NCBI GenBank assembly: GCA_963969345.1
Contig: OZ017767.1
Location: 11,476,471 to 11,540,470 of the forward strand
Origin: Turbatrix aceti
Lineage: Eukaryota > Nematoda > Chromadorea > Rhabditida > Panagrolaimidae
DNA: 64,000 nt
Direction of reading: 5' to 3'
The position numbers and the translations under genes are program-made. The notes under the pieces are model-generated. The model had not been told where the DNA came from. It ran no database searches and saw only the letters and a list, made by a program, of their open reading frames with translations. Positions 44,272 to 57,398 of the stretch are shown piece by piece; within the stretch, counting starts at the first letter, position 1, and each line of letters opens with the position of its first letter.

Positions 44272-46561
44272 TCAAGAAGGAAGATGTGCACTAATATCGC
44301 TGTGGGTTTCAAATTTGCCGTAATACGACCAATATACGATCTGCAAAACAACAAACAATTTTTCAAAAATTGCGCAAAAAAATGTAAAGGACAAATGAAC
44401 TCACATTAAAGATGGCAAATGAAGTTGGAAAGACAATCGCTGAAAACATATCAATGTCATCCGACGTCCATGCACAACATCTGATCCCTCTGGGTCTCCA
44501 TGCTAACTCGCATCTTTCGACCGGAAACATAAATCTCTTTTCGTAGATGCAGAGGCCTTTTGGACTGCTTTCAACTTTTTCGTCGACCTTTTTCTTGCAA
44601 ATCACAGGTGCTTTCTTCCGCTTTGAATCAATATCCTTCACTTTGTAGCCGACAATGGCAAGTTCGATGAGGGTGCAGAAGATAAATGTCATGGCATTTA
44701 GCATCCAAATGTCTAAAAGTTTTTTTAAACTTTTTATACAAATTGTAAAAAACGGGACCCGGAACGAAATTTTTCAGATGCCGATTATTTTTTGTCGACA
44801 CCGCGTTTTTTTCAAATTTGCAAAAAAGTTGTTTTTTTTACAATAACAAAAATGATCTCAAAACAAAAGTTATCTGGTAAATATTAACAAATTTTTGTTT
44901 TTGGAATTAAAGTTCCAATTTTTATATTGAATCAAATTTTTTGTATACTTTTGCGTATTTTGCAATTTACAGAAGTTAACATACCGATAGCTTTGATGTA
45001 AGACACTCTTGGAAGGTTTCTAAAACCCAAAACTTTTTATGCCAATTTTTTTTAAAATGCAAACCTCATCATGTTACCAAACTGAAAGATCATAGCGAGA
45101 AGAGCGTTGACAAGCAGCATAGTCCGCGCCGGAATAGCTCTTGGACCAAGGGCAAAGCTGACCCACGAGATGCAAACGATAAAATAGGTCGGCAAGTATG
45201 CCTGCATAAAGTACCACGTTGCACGGCGTTCAAATGTCAATTCAAGATGAAGTTCGTCCCACAGACTAAAAATTATTTCAAATAAGTAAAATATTTTATA
45301 TTACGATATTTTTGGCTTACCCTGCAGGGTAGGTTGCCACTTGTTTAGTTGCTACTAATTCGATAAGGTTAAAATCTGGTAGAAGAATTTTACGCGTCGG
45401 CGTTGCGGTTGATTCTGTCCAGTTCATAAATACTTCTTCATTGTTGTAATTGAAGCTGAAATAAGTATTATATTCACATCAAAAAAATTTGAAAATTATA
45501 TTAAATGTTGTACCTTTCATAAACCAGGCTGCACTTTTGTATATCCATTGGAAAATTGGCTGGAAAACAAAAAAAAATAAAACGCAGACTAAAAAAACTT
45601 GCATACACAAATCTGTTCTGCAAGGACCCTTGACTCGTACGCGCTAAAAAAAACTTGAATAAAAAACAGTTATCTTAAAATTAAATAACTCACATAATTA
45701 ACCCAAATAGTGCCATTAGGAAACAAGCTGAGAAAAACATTGCTAAAAGTTTTTTTTGTTCACAAATTGAAAAATTGAACACTTACGGAAATGGAGACTC
45801 TAATATAAATGCTGTTTTACTGTTAACAAAATTTGAATTTGGTGACCAAAATCGCTCAAGTACCTGATAGCTAAGTGAGAGGTTTTGCTTGCAGGGTGTC
45901 AGTTTTTCAAAGTTGAGACCTGGATCTTGCCACTTCTCGTTGATGTAGATGTCCATCTAAAACAAACCCTGAGTTAAAAAAACGAATTTTTTTTCACAAA
46001 CTTCAAAGTCATTCGAACGTTCGTCAATACTATTGACAGCTTCAATCCAGAATTCCACAGACACGTGAACTCCGCTGATATCTAAAAGAAGGATTTTTTA
46101 TGGCATGCAAAAAATTTTTTTGTAGTTTTTGAACAAAATAAGGTAATTTTTTTCTCATCGTTTTTGCATTTTGAACCGTAATTTTCAATTCGAACACGAT
46201 TCTAGCCAGTAAAAATACATAAACCTTAGATCCTGAACATGGATCGAAAAACAAAAAAAAACACAAATTTAAGATTTTAAAAACAAAAATTTTAAAACAC
46301 TAAATAAATTCTTAAAATTAAAAAAAACTCACTTGGTAGTCTGAATTTGCTATACCCGGTGCCAGTCAATAACTTGTCAATGATAGCGTTATCCCTTGTA
46401 CAATTTTTTAGCCTTTTATCAGATTGAGATTGATTTTGAACATTGTCGTGATTGTTTTTGTACAAAACGACTGGACCCTTACCCGGTTCGCCGTTGCACA
46501 AAATTCCATTGGCGATGAGAAGCAGAACAGCAGCGTACAACATAGCCTTTGTCTTCTCCAT
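44272..46561 (-). CDS. Cys-loop ligand-gated anion channel subunit
   Basis: Pentameric receptor subunit, 452 aa, 11 exons: 46,561-46,333; 46,081-46,002; 45,956-45,787; 45,742-45,694; 45,643-45,607; 45,559-45,514; 45,455-45,321; 45,265-45,065; 45,019-44,985; 44,712-44,405; 44,340-44,272. All phases agree. After a signal peptide comes the ligand-binding domain with a canonical Cys loop (C, 13 residues, [16 protein letters not shown]). M1 follows ([17 protein letters not shown]), then M2 with an intact PAR motif ([15 protein letters not shown]), typical of chloride-selective members. M3 and M4 ([11 protein letters not shown]) are also present. A second disulfide for glycine/glutamate-type loop C is not evident, so it is more like GABA-type or orphan nematode subunits. 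Ligand unknown. Very short exons (35-49 bases) make automatic prediction error-prone. Confidence 0.9.
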
Positions 46562-47768
46562 GAAATTCTTTCGAGAGACAAAAAAATGCGAAATTTATGA
46601 AGCACGTAGTTGTAATGACCACTTATTATCACAAAGTCAGCGTCTAAGAAACAAAATTCCAAAAATGAAGCATCAAGCAAGTTTCGAACGTCTGGTGTGC
46701 AAATTATAGTATAAAATATTCTCGGAAGTCAGGAAAGGACACGTTTCACCGTCAACCAGCGTCTGGATGGATGACTTGTGTTAACCGTCACCGGAAGAGT
46801 TCCTGTCGTGTCGGCGGAAAGGAAAAGGACACGCTTCGATGCCCTAAAGTCGGTTTTATCAGCGATCATAGACGTAGCATGTATCCAAACACGGTACTTT
46901 TCACTGAATTAGCTTTTATAAATCACAACAACAGACTATGAAAATGCAATCCCGGAGAAAACAAAATTCTAAATGTCACGTTTAATTTTTTTACGCTTGA
47001 AGGAGTCAGTCGGTGATAAAAAAAGAAAAAAATAATAACATGACACTTTATTTCTAAAATGCCTCAAGCAATTGTACTTTTTGAATTTTGATGCATTAAA
47101 AATTAAATTTGTAAAAGTTAAATAGAAATAAAGTTATCAAATTTGAAATCATTCGAGTAGAGACCAAACATGCGCCAAATTACAATTTAGCTTTTTATCA
47201 TCGCAGGAATTTGGTTCACATAAGTTTTACTTTTATCATAAAATTTAAATTTTGATGTAAAAAAATATGGTATAAACTTTTGTGCTCCTTAAAGAACCAA
47301 AAGTTCAAGATTTTTTTGCAAATGTTTTTCCAGAACGATGTTAGGTGAGCACGTCAAAATGTCCGTCCTTTAGACTAACCAAATTATCAAATCTTTATTT
47401 TCTGTGAGCCCAAGGAAAACCGAATTATCATCCGACCGATGTGTTCATAGAAAAAAAAATTTACTTCCCTCCCAAAAATCTTATCTATAAAACTTAATGA
47501 CTCGTGACACCGAGTTGCGTAACAAAGTGTTGAGAATTCAATCAACGTGACGTAGACTACATAGAAAAAACACTTTTTCATTGAATGATTTTTAAAATTT
47601 GATTTTGGTCGCAGAACACCGTTTTGCAATTAATAAAAAAAGGACAAATTAAGAATTTATTTGTTAAAAAAATAAATACAGTTTTTGAATTTTTTGATTC
47701 AAAATTTTATACATTTTAGACGTTTTTTAAACTACAGATGCCTGTGTGACTTTTTTCATTTGACATAC
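46562..47768. other. Intergenic upstream of the channel gene
   Basis: Presumed regulatory region of the channel gene. A+T-rich; no exon seen. Confidence 0.4.
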
Positions 47769-47968
47769 NNNNNNNNNNNNNNNNNNNNNNNNNNNNNNNN
47801 NNNNNNNNNNNNNNNNNNNNNNNNNNNNNNNNNNNNNNNNNNNNNNNNNNNNNNNNNNNNNNNNNNNNNNNNNNNNNNNNNNNNNNNNNNNNNNNNNNNN
47901 NNNNNNNNNNNNNNNNNNNNNNNNNNNNNNNNNNNNNNNNNNNNNNNNNNNNNNNNNNNNNNNNNNNN
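47769..47968. other. Assembly gap (200 N)
   Basis: Exactly 200 N, so its true length is probably not known. Open frames that cross it are artefacts. Confidence 0.98.
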
Positions 47969-49394
47969 ACAACCGTCACTATGAGAAAAGAAAGATCATC
48001 TCAAACTTTGCACCTTGAAGTAATTTTTTGCAGCATGTTTTTGGCAGTCAGACAACAACGACTGCTGACTGACTGACAACCCAAACATACTCTTGGCACA
48101 CTGTCAGATGCGCTGTTCGATGTACTCGCATACTGTCAGTTTGACAGTCTGACACCATCCTTTTTTGGCACAGCATAACCCAGGCGGGAGAGAAAAGACC
48201 AAGTGTCTATCGATGTCGTAAACAAACGTTGTCTACATTCACTTTTGTAGTGGTGGGAGGAGAAACTTTCCGACAGAATACAAAAAGGGGTTTGACAGAT
48301 GGTTAAAAAACAAAAAAATAAAAGTGATCAAAATGGAAATAAAGCTCCAAACTAATTATTTTATAACAACAATTTTTTTTTTACAATTCAAATTTAAAAT
48401 TTTATGTACATATATAAAAAAATTTAGTAGGTTTTAAAAAAAGCGTCAGAAAAGCCTCGACACTGTCAGTCAGTCGTCGTAAGTTGCCAAAATTGGTCAA
48501 TGACTGACTTGGGTGAGAAGAAGAGGCGATGAGCGTTTACACACTTGCTAACAAACTTACACGGACAAAAAGTCGTAATTACAGCAATCATCGTTGGTAT
48601 TTAGCCCATTTACGTCACTCCAAAAAATTATCCACGGGGTAGAAAGTCGTGAAAGCAACTGATCAGTGGACAAAGATGGGTAATGACTGCATTTTTGCAT
48701 ACGTCGACTCTGTCATATTTTTTTGGATAAAAAACGCAAAAAAAAACAAAAAAAAGAACGAGGAAGAACAAAAAATCAGTTTCTGGAAATAAGCACAAAT
48801 CTCTAGGGAGTTTGTGGTAATTGTAATACGCGTTGCTCGGGTAAAATGAAGCTTACCAAAACGGTTGTGCCAAAACAACTGTGTCTTGGATGGATTTGCA
48901 ACTAAATTTTTTGTCAAGAAAAAAAAATACGCGGAAGTCTGTGAAACTAAAAATATAATCTGCAGGCTTTGTACCAACTGAAAAAATAGTTCATACCAAG
49001 TTGATGAGGTTCAATTGAACTTGTTTTGTCACTACACAAGTTCCAGGTTTTGACATCATTAGATTATTTTATTTAATTTTTTGATCGCGTTAGTTTTTTT
49101 ATGAATTGCATGTTTTTTTAATAAATTTATTTATTTTTTACAATTTAAAAAACAGATTCAACAAAAAAATTAAATTAATGAAAAAAAAATATTTGAAAAA
49201 TGACAATGACAAAATTATTACAAATTCGGCAGAACAAAAATGCAACAGAAAAATACATACAACAGTCAGAGAGAACAAATCGAAATTTTAATTAATAATA
49301 AATTAGAAAATTAAGTAAAATCCGTTTTTCAATTCAATGTACATACATAAGAATGATTAGTTTTGTTAAAAGTCGAAAAGGGTCATGGAAGTTA
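47969..49394. other. Intergenic, gap to Clc-like gene 2
   Basis: Degenerate CTGTCAGTCAGTC/GACTGACTGAC motifs recur near 48,060, 48,140 and 48,465-48,510. Otherwise A+T-rich with no supported gene. Confidence 0.4.
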
Positions 49395-50939
49395 TCAAGC
49401 ACTTGTCTCACGGTAAGTCCGAGTGTAGATGATGGGTTTATTCGGATTTGGTCTTGTTTGGTAGCCTCTGTTGTCCCCGTTCGAAATGAATGGCACCCGC
49501 TGGTTGTAGGGATGATCGTGGTAGTAAGACGGGTCCGAAAGATCGTGGCTAAAAATGATTTTTAGTAACATAAGTCGCCTGTGCTTCAACCCAGTCATTT
49601 GTACTCGATTCATTTTGTTTCAATTTTGTCAGAACAAAAAAATGCATTTCGGAAATAAACTGCATCAACAGTGAAAAAAAAAGACAGTGAAACTTCGGCA
49701 GGAGGACACAGAGGTCATTTCAGGCTCAGTTTGGATTTGAAGATCGATCATCGAGGCGGGAGGGGTGGACAAAAAAATAAATCTAGGCAGAAATCAGGAA
49801 AGCCAGGGGAGGGGGCTAAACACTGGTTGGCACGATGTACGACTGCACAAGTTGATCACGGCCACTGTCCCGTCTGGACTGCAGGGGGAAGTTGAGTTGC
49901 GGTTGTTTACCCGAGGGTTGCCATTCCATCGTAACGTGCGTGGGTGCAGCGGGCGCGGTGCTGCTGAATGTCGGAGGATGGTCAAAGAGTTTTCTTCAAA
50001 ATGTGCCACACGTCAAAATTTCTTGTTTTTTTTTAAATTCAAAAGCAAAAAACATTAAAAAAGCATTTAAAATAAATAAATTGTAAAGCAAAATTGAAAA
50101 AAAGACGAGAAATAACCTCACAGCAAAAAAAAGCATTTTTTAATGTAAAGCAAAAAATAATAATACTTACCTGCTTCCTGGTGTGCTGAAGAATTTGTAT
50201 GTAGTCAAAAGTCCGCAGATGAAAGCTAGAACAAATGCAAGAGTGCCGAGCATGTGAAGGTAGAAGGCGTAGCCAATCTTCTGTTCGTAAGTGCCAACCA
50301 TGCCTTGAACGAACCGGTTATCGACTCTGTTGGCGGCAAGAAAGAAAACACCGTCCGCGATCATAGAGCAAAGCACTGAAAAAATTTTGTTTACATTAAA
50401 GTTACTGTTTATAAAAAAAATTGAAAACATACTGGCAAGGAAAAGTGAAATCGCAAAGCAGAAAGTTGTGGGCGCAAAACACGGAGCACAGACGCCGGTA
50501 CATACGGCGAGGAAAGCCAGAGCTTCACTAAAGATGATGAAAAAGAGGATCGCCTTGTGCCAAACTAAAAAAATTTATTCATAAAAAAAATATTGTAGAG
50601 TAATAAAAACTCACTCCAAAACTTGTGATGCTCGGATTCTCCAGCAGCTCCGTCCTCATCGATGTTATTCAATGTATTCTCAATGACCAGTTCTGCCGAA
50701 TTGTCAAATTTGTACATGCAGTGAAGCGGAGTCTCGTCGTAGAAGTCACCAACAGCGACGACGTGTTTCTCGGCACGGATGCAATCCCACCAGAGACCAT
50801 GCTGGTGCTCTGCTCTGAATTCCCGAATGTCGACTACCTGCCAGGCCGGTGAGAAGCCACCCGATATGGTCAAAGACATGCCAATAAGGATGAGCACGAT
50901 TGAAAGTACGAGGAGTACTTTCTGCGCCACGCTTGCCAT
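49395..50939 (-). CDS. Clc-like (claudin-related) four-span membrane protein 2
   Basis: Four exons: 50,939-50,615; 50,564-50,433; 50,375-50,171; 49,548-49,395; 271 aa. TM1 lies in KVLLVLSIVLILIGMSLTIS. The first loop carries AWQVVDIREFRAEHQHGLWW followed by DC and, later, HCMYKF: the claudin-type W-GLW-C-C pattern. Further spans are in exon 2 and exon 3 (IGYAFYLHMLGTLAFVLAFI). The cytoplasmic tail is Tyr/Pro/Asn-rich and ends ETSA. Clc-like proteins are nematode relatives of claudins; junction or membrane-regulator roles are inferred from the fold only. Tandem paralogue of the next gene (same intron positions, same exon 1-3 lengths). Confidence 0.88.
49816..49963 (-). CDS. Candidate alternative last exon of Clc-like gene 2
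   Basis: Inside the last intron, an ATTCAG acceptor is followed by a frame in exactly the right phase from exon 3 (AG|C). It reads 49 codons to a TAG: STAPAAPTHVTMEW..., then LNFPLQSRRDSGRDQLVQSY and IVPTSV. Composition is protein-like and more G+C-rich than the intron around it. It would give a different cytoplasmic tail ending TSV, a possible class I PDZ ligand. Confidence 0.45.
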
Positions 50940-51177
50940 AATGGTCGGTGGCTGTGGCTGAAACTGATTATGAGAAAAAAAGGTGAGATCACTTTGGTGA
51001 TTTTTTGCAGATAAGGTCACTTGATGGCACGCTGAAAAAATGGTTTTTTTAAATTTGTGTAGAGCTTACTGACGCGTATTACACGGTATCACGTTATCAT
51101 AACACGCGAAACGATGAAGCAATAATTTGATGTTAAAACATGTCAAAATTGGTACAAGAAGGGTCGATAATGGTGAT

Positions 51178-51432
51178 GCCTCTGGCTGCCGCGCAACAAA
51201 ATAAAACTGGTTAGCGAGTGCGGACCCCCAGCTGCACCAGTTGGCATGCCTCCTTTTTAGTCGAGGTCCTCTCTTCTTACGCCTGGTGGGCAGCTGACGG
51301 ATGTTGTGCTAAAAGATCCTTACAGCAGTCGCATCAATGAGGGAAGTAATGCAGGTTACGGTTGATGCACTGGGTGGGTCGACAAAACAATAACAAATAA
51401 ATAAAAAAAGATGGTCACGTGGGGTAAACAAG
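51178..51432 (-). promoter_or_regulatory. Conserved upstream block of Clc-like gene 2
   Basis: About 250 bases that match 53,279-53,560, at a similar distance upstream of Clc-like gene 3. Long identical runs include CTCTTCTTACGCCTGGTGGG and GAGGGAAGTAATGCAGGTT. Could be a promoter/enhancer module or a 5' untranslated exon. Confidence 0.55.
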
Positions 51433-51764
51433 GGTGGACAGAACGTAAAAATGCACGTACGACTCAACAAAAAAATTTTTCAAAACAGTGTGATTGATGA
51501 TTTATAAATTTATTTCACATGGTTGTGAATATACATACAACAATAACAGAAATCAACAATTGAAATCAACATCGGTCAACTGGGAGCAAAACAACGGCCC
51601 CTGATTCAAAATTTTTAAATTAAAAAAATGTTAAACAAATGTATAATAAATTTTACAAAAATTATAAAAGTGTAAACTCTAAAGCGGAGTAAGTTACGGT
51701 ATTAAAGATTTGTTTTTACATTTAGAAAAGTAGGATTAAATACAAAAAAAGCCATGAGTTTTGG

Positions 51765-53051
51765 TTAGGCACTGGTCTCGCGATAAGTCCGGGTATAGAT
51801 GACTGGTTTGATGGGATTTTGTCTTTCCTGGTAGCCTCCGTTTGGGATGAATGGCACCCGCTGGTTGTAGGGGTGATCGTGGTAGTAAGTCGGATCCGAC
51901 AGATCGTTGCTAAAAATGCGTTTTAGTAGGTTGCGTGTGCTTCAACCTGGTCATTTGTGTATTCCCTTTCAATTTTTTAATACAAAAAACTGTATTTTGG
52001 AAAAAAAACTGAGTTGTCAAAAAAAATGGAAGAAATCAGAAAATCCACGGCAGGAAGCGAGAGTAATGTATGCATCGATTGGCACAATGTAAGCATCAGA
52101 ATGTAAAATCACAGCAAAAAAAACTGTAAACATTCAACAACAATAAATAAGCAAAAATCAGGTTAAAAAAAACAAAAAACACACAACAAAACGACAAAAA
52201 AAAGACACCTGAAATGAACATAAACACAAAACTTAAAACCCGTTTGAAAAGTGTTGCATTACTAAATCCCAAAACCACAAAAAAAGGTGACCAACCTGCT
52301 TTCAGGGGTTGTGAAAAACTTGTATGTGGTCAGCAGTGCGCAGATAAAAGCTGCGACCCAAGCAAGGGTACCAAACAAGTGAAGGTAGAAGGCGTAGCCA
52401 ATCTTCTGTTCGTAAGTGCCGACCATGCCCTGGACAAAGCGGTTATCGACTCTGTTGGCGGCAAGAAAGAATACACCGTCCGCGATCATAGAACAAATCA
52501 CTGAAATTTTTTTTCTTAAAAGCAACGTTAAAATAGGTTTGGAAGCTTACTGGCGACAAAAAGTGAAATTGAAAAGCAAAATGTCGTAGGAGAGTAGCAC
52601 GGAGCACAGATACCGGTGCAGACTGCCAAGAAGGCGAGTGCTTCGCTGAAGATGATGAAGAAGAGGATCGCTTTGTGCCAAACTAAAAAAAATTGGTAGA
52701 AAACAAATTCAATGTTTTGTTCCTACTCCAAAACTGATGATGCTCAGATTCTCCGGCAGCGCCATCCTCATCGATGTTATCAATCGTGTTCTGAATGACC
52801 CATTCGGCAGAACTGTCAAATTTGTACATGCAGTGAAGCGGAGTCTCGTCGTAGAAGTCATTAACGCCGACAACGTATTTCTCGGCACGGATACAGTCCC
52901 ACCAAAGACCATGCTGGTGCTCTGCTCGAAACTCTCGGATGTCGACTACCTGCCACGCAGGTGAGAAAGCACCCGATATCGTCAGGCCCATGCCCAGGAG
53001 GATAAGCACGATAGACAGCACAAGCAGTATTTTTTGCACCACGCTTGTCAT
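51765..53051 (-). CDS. Clc-like (claudin-related) four-span membrane protein 3
   Basis: Four exons: 53,051-52,727; 52,682-52,551; 52,500-52,296; 51,909-51,765; 268 aa. Closely related to gene 2: exons 1, 2 and 3 have identical lengths (325, 132 and 205 bases), and the segment GTYEQKIGYAFYLH is unchanged. It has the claudin-type loop AWQVVDIREFRAEHQHGLWW and four spans. The tail is Tyr/Pro-rich and ends ETSA, as in gene 2. Exon sequence is much better preserved than the introns, so the duplication is not very recent. Confidence 0.88.
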
Positions 53052-53278
53052 ATTTGTGGGCTGCTGAATAAAAAGGCGAGATCACGGCTGGGATTTTTTG
53101 TGCAGGTTGATGGCACACTAAAAAAACACATTTTTAAGCCTGTATTAAGGTCGACGACCCCATAAAAGCAACAAAAACGATATCAAAGCACGCAAAATAA
53201 CAAATAAAATTTGATCCGTATTTATAAAATCTGTCAAAATTGTCACTCGACGGATACAGAAAGGCACATTGCAAAAGT

Positions 53279-53560
53279 CGATGCCTCTGGCTGGCGCGCG
53301 GCAGTACCGACAGACGATCGCGCAACAAAACAAAACAGGTTGGTGACAACTGCTCGCGACCGCCTGCACCTGGTGGCATGCATGCCTCCTTTTTCGTCGT
53401 GGTTCCTCTCTTCTTACGCCTGGTGGGCAGTTGACGGATGCTGCACTAAAAGGTCCTTACAGCAGTCGCATCCATGAGGGAAGTAATGCAGGTTGTACTG
53501 GGTGGGTCGGCAAAACAATAACAAATAAATAAAAAAAAAGATGGTCATGTGGGGTAAATA
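53279..53560 (-). promoter_or_regulatory. Conserved upstream block of Clc-like gene 3
   Basis: Partner of 51,178-51,432. It lies about 230-510 bases upstream of the ATG at 53,051. Confidence 0.55.
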
Positions 53561-56500
53561 ATGGGAAACAAAATGTAAACATTTTGTATTATAAAAAACG
53601 GTTCCAAACGTGAAAAAAATCAATAACCTAAAAAAATTAGGCACAGACATCGAAAATGAGATGTCAATAAAAAATAACAATCCTGACACAATTAGTACGT
53701 ATCCATGAATTTTTATATCCCGGCACTTCTACATAACGAGCACAGTATCGACTATCCAAAAACTACACGCAAAAAGGCACCTGCAGTCAGTCATCATGAA
53801 CCAACACCAACCACCCAAATAAAGCCATAAAGCCAGGTTTGCAATTTTCACATAAATTTTGATTGTCAAGTAAATATAAACTGGTACTCTCAGCGGGGTA
53901 TGGGTGGGAGTGCATGAATCATAGGATATTAAAAAATATTTTCTATACAAAAAAAGTGCCCCAGACAGGTGCGGACACACGAATGTGCCAAAGGCGTCGT
54001 GCTGAAGGGCACAAATGAATTTTGAAATTTTGAACAAGAGTTGTTATGGTTATGGCAAGGAAAAATTGTCCTGGGATAATGACCTGCTGAAAAGGACCAT
54101 AAACGACCACCGGAGAGGTGGAAAAAATGTGAAAGGGTCACAATTGCCAAAAGAAGGAAAATAAATTTTACACAACACAGAGAAGAGTAAAAAAGTTTTT
54201 CTTCTCTGCAGTGTAAGCAAAAAAAGTGAAAGGAAGGGTTTCAGAGATGGTTTCAGGTGGCAGCGCTGTCGTTTTTTTCAAGGCCGTTTGACTAAAATCA
54301 CGATCATTCATGGTCGGGCTCATGCGTCTACTTTCTTCCTCTGACCACGAAGTTAGGAGACCGACCATCATGACTTGCAAGTTGCTTGGGTGCCTCTTCC
54401 TCGTCCCCTGGGGATGGATGGATCGAGGGAGGTAAAGTTGGGTAAGAAGGATGCGTATACATGCACGAACGACAGAGGCGGCAGTAGCAGTCGACTCGGC
54501 GTAATGATTGCCCCTCCCGCGCAAAAGTGACCATGATCGACAATTTCGATGCCCTTGGAGGTACAAAATTTATTTTTCAAACAACATTCCCCATCAAGGA
54601 GGCAAGGGGAGTGGGGGCGACGCTGTAATAACAACCCCCAGCCTGTCAGCAGGCAATCGTGATCGGACAATGAGTAACTGCTACTTTTTTTAGGGGGTAT
54701 TGCAGATCGTTAAAATTATCCTGTGGTGTAAAAAAATTTTTTGGCGTTGATACGCTTGCAATTTTTTTTGAATACACATGAAAAAACAATGGAAAAAGGG
54801 TTGACAATTCAAAAATAATAACTTGTAGAATATGACAGTAAAAAGAAAAGGTGTGATAGAATGTCGGCAAAGGTGTGTAAAAAAAGGTCCATTTCACACT
54901 CGATTTGGCACCAACGAGCCGAGTGTGCGATAAATGAATGTCTTACAGTTCCGAGGCCAAGTTCAGAAATCGATCAAAAAAGAAGACGACAAATTGCAAA
55001 AAGAGCACGTAAAACTGCACTGAAATCAATTTTGCGCAAAGACAAAAATTTGAGTCGACCGATACTAACTTTACAACTCACTGTCATTAAATTATCAAAA
55101 TCATAAAATTCAGTGTCAATATACATTCCAAATCCTCCGATTGGTATCCCACAGAGAAACGAACAGTGCCACTTGCATGAACACAGATCCACGGTTGATT
55201 ACTGTGCTCGCATGAACACTAAAGACATCCTAAAACACACGTCTGATACATTGGAAATTGCATTAACGGATGAAATGTGGCGGATATCTCGGATTTTATC
55301 CAAAGAAAATAATGAAGAGAAAGAAGACGACGAAGAAGAACGTGTCAAAAGACATGGATTTGAACAGGAAGAAACAAGAACAAAGTCAGAAGGCTGCAGG
55401 CACACGCGCGCGTGTTCGTGTTCGCTCATTCACGCACGCGCGTACCTGTAAAAACTGTTCATTGTTCACTCGATATGGAGTACCACCACACCTCAGGGGT
55501 TGTGTTGGAATGGCTGGCAGCAGACAAAGTTGGTGTTGTTGTTGCGCGCTGGCAGCAGCAGCAGTGGCAAGAAATATCGGATGATGATTTTTCACCTTGC
55601 TCGCAGGCATGATGCGCGTGGAGTTGACGGAAAGGGGGGACGGGAGGACAGGGTCATCAAGAATGTGAACCCCCCCTGACATGAGTGCTTTGGGGTACGG
55701 GACGGTTGGTTGACGCGCCTGCCTGCCAGTCGTCAAAACAATTCATTATCGATACAAAAATCGCGCAAAACTGGGTATTAAAATTTTGGAATGTGTTTGG
55801 TCTTGGATTTCTGAGTTTTGTGAAAGATCTTGACTTCAAAAAAATTAATTGGTTATTAAAAAGTAAAAAAATACCAAATGATAAAAAATTCTTGTGTCTA
55901 GCAACATACGGGATTTGTACAAAATTCGGAATGAAAACCTGCATTTTGCATGCAACCTAATTAATTAATTTTTTTTGTAAAAAACAACCAGTTGCGCGTA
56001 GCATGCGATTTTACCACATCTGCATGTTGCCTGCAACTTTTTTGAAAATCAGATTTTTTTTTGATTTTTTTTCTAAAATAAACGACAGTTTGCAAAAGTT
56101 TTTCATGCCTGGCACTCAACTAATTGATTTTTTGCCTTCCACTTTTTATGTATGTTGCACAGAAATACAAAATCAAGTTGCTCGTCGGCCAAAACAAGAC
56201 AACAAGTTTTGTAGTGACTCATTCTTTTTCAGTTTGCTGCGTGGACCAATAACGAGTATCCGCAGGCAACATCTTGACTTGACTGACCCAGTGCCAGTCA
56301 GTGAGTCAGGGTCGCCTCATGTTGACGTCCAACTTCCTGACTGCCGCCGGTGGTGGTCATTTCGAAAGATCAATCGCGCGATTGACCCACATTTGAGTAG
56401 CACTGACGCATTTCCTCTTTCTTTTGAACCGTGGCGGGCGGATCACGGGGGGGAGTGTCTCATCCTTGGGTCAACGACGGTCGTTGGATGGATGGATGGT

Positions 56501-57236
56501 TCATGCACCAGCCGCTACCGGTCCGGTCAGCCTGCGTAATAGTCGTTTCGCCGCTCGCTTTGCATATGAATAACCACGCGCTGCCAGCCGTGTCGTGTCA
56601 TCCCCCCTGTCCTCTTTTTAGGGACATGTACGACGTGATTGAGCGAGATTAACGGAAATTTATGTTTGTAAAAAACGGAAAACAAATGCAAAACGAGATA
56701 AAGGTGTCAATTTGAGTCTTTAAAATCAAGATTTTGGCACATGCAATTGAACAGGTATTTGATTGAATTTGAACAGGTATTTGATTGAAAATAAAATGCT
56801 ATTTCAGTGATTTTGTTTTTAAATAATTTATCTTTAATGCCATTGTTTTTGCTTTTGAACTTACAAAACAAAAAAAAACGTGTGCCACTTTTTTAGAAAA
56901 AAAAGCTTTTGATTATTTTTCGACCGTATTTTTAGTCGAAATTTTTTGGACCAAAATTTTTTACCGTAGTTCAAATAAAAATTTAATTGCACAATTTAAA
57001 ATCATGTAACCCATCGTCTTGACATGCAAGTGTGTGTACTTCAGTGAAAAAAATAAAATTGCATCACGGGCACCAAACATCCGGTTTTTTTGGCCCAGCA
57101 AAAAAATTGCAACCACTTTGCTTCTTTCAGATTGTTACGTCTTGTCTAGAGAAATGAGGAGGTTATAGATAGACAAAACACACAGAAACAAAGAAGCCGG
57201 CCAACAGGGGCTGGTTTTTTTGGAGGAGGTCTTAAA
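53561..57236. other. Intergenic with weak coding candidates
   Basis: Mixed composition. A possible two-exon + gene is 54,861 to 55,451. Its first part (ATG 54,861) is basic (RRRQIAKRARKTALKSILRK). Its second part follows an AAAATTCAG acceptor at 55,112 and reads HLHEHRSTVDYCARMNTKD with an acidic stretch; the joining donor is not identified. Other frames (54.2-54.6, 55.4-55.7, 56.0-56.6 kb) look like G+C-rich noncoding sequence. Confidence in any gene here is low. Confidence 0.2.
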
Positions 57237-57398
57237 ATGTCAACAAGCGTTTTTACAAATAAGGAACAAGCATGCAGAGGTTGTGGAACACTGCACTTTG
57301 ACACGGTGACTAGATTTTTGTCAACGTGCATTGATCACCATGCTGATGAAAGAAAAACCGAGGTTAAGAACCTCATTGGAGTCCAAAAGTGTGACTGA
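57237..57398 (+). CDS. Small open frame, 53 codons, unknown
   Basis: ATG to TGA reading MSTSVFTNKEQACRGCGTLH and onward, with Cys/His spacing (C-x2-C...C-x3-HH) that could bind a metal. Composition is protein-like. However, there is no splice context, homologue or neighbouring exon that proves it. It might be a separate small gene or an upstream exon of the dynein-light-chain-like gene, whose first exon starts 244 bases downstream. Confidence 0.25.
   Translation: MSTSVFTNKEQACRGCGTLHFDTVTRFLSTCIDHHADERKTEVKNLIGVQKCD

Noticed and set aside
47685..47984. Open frames crossing the N gap
   Set aside because: They exist only because N is translated as X.
56003..56539. 178-codon + frame
   Set aside because: The first half is T-rich noncoding-like and the second half G+C-rich without family motifs; no supporting exons. 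It may be a regulatory region.
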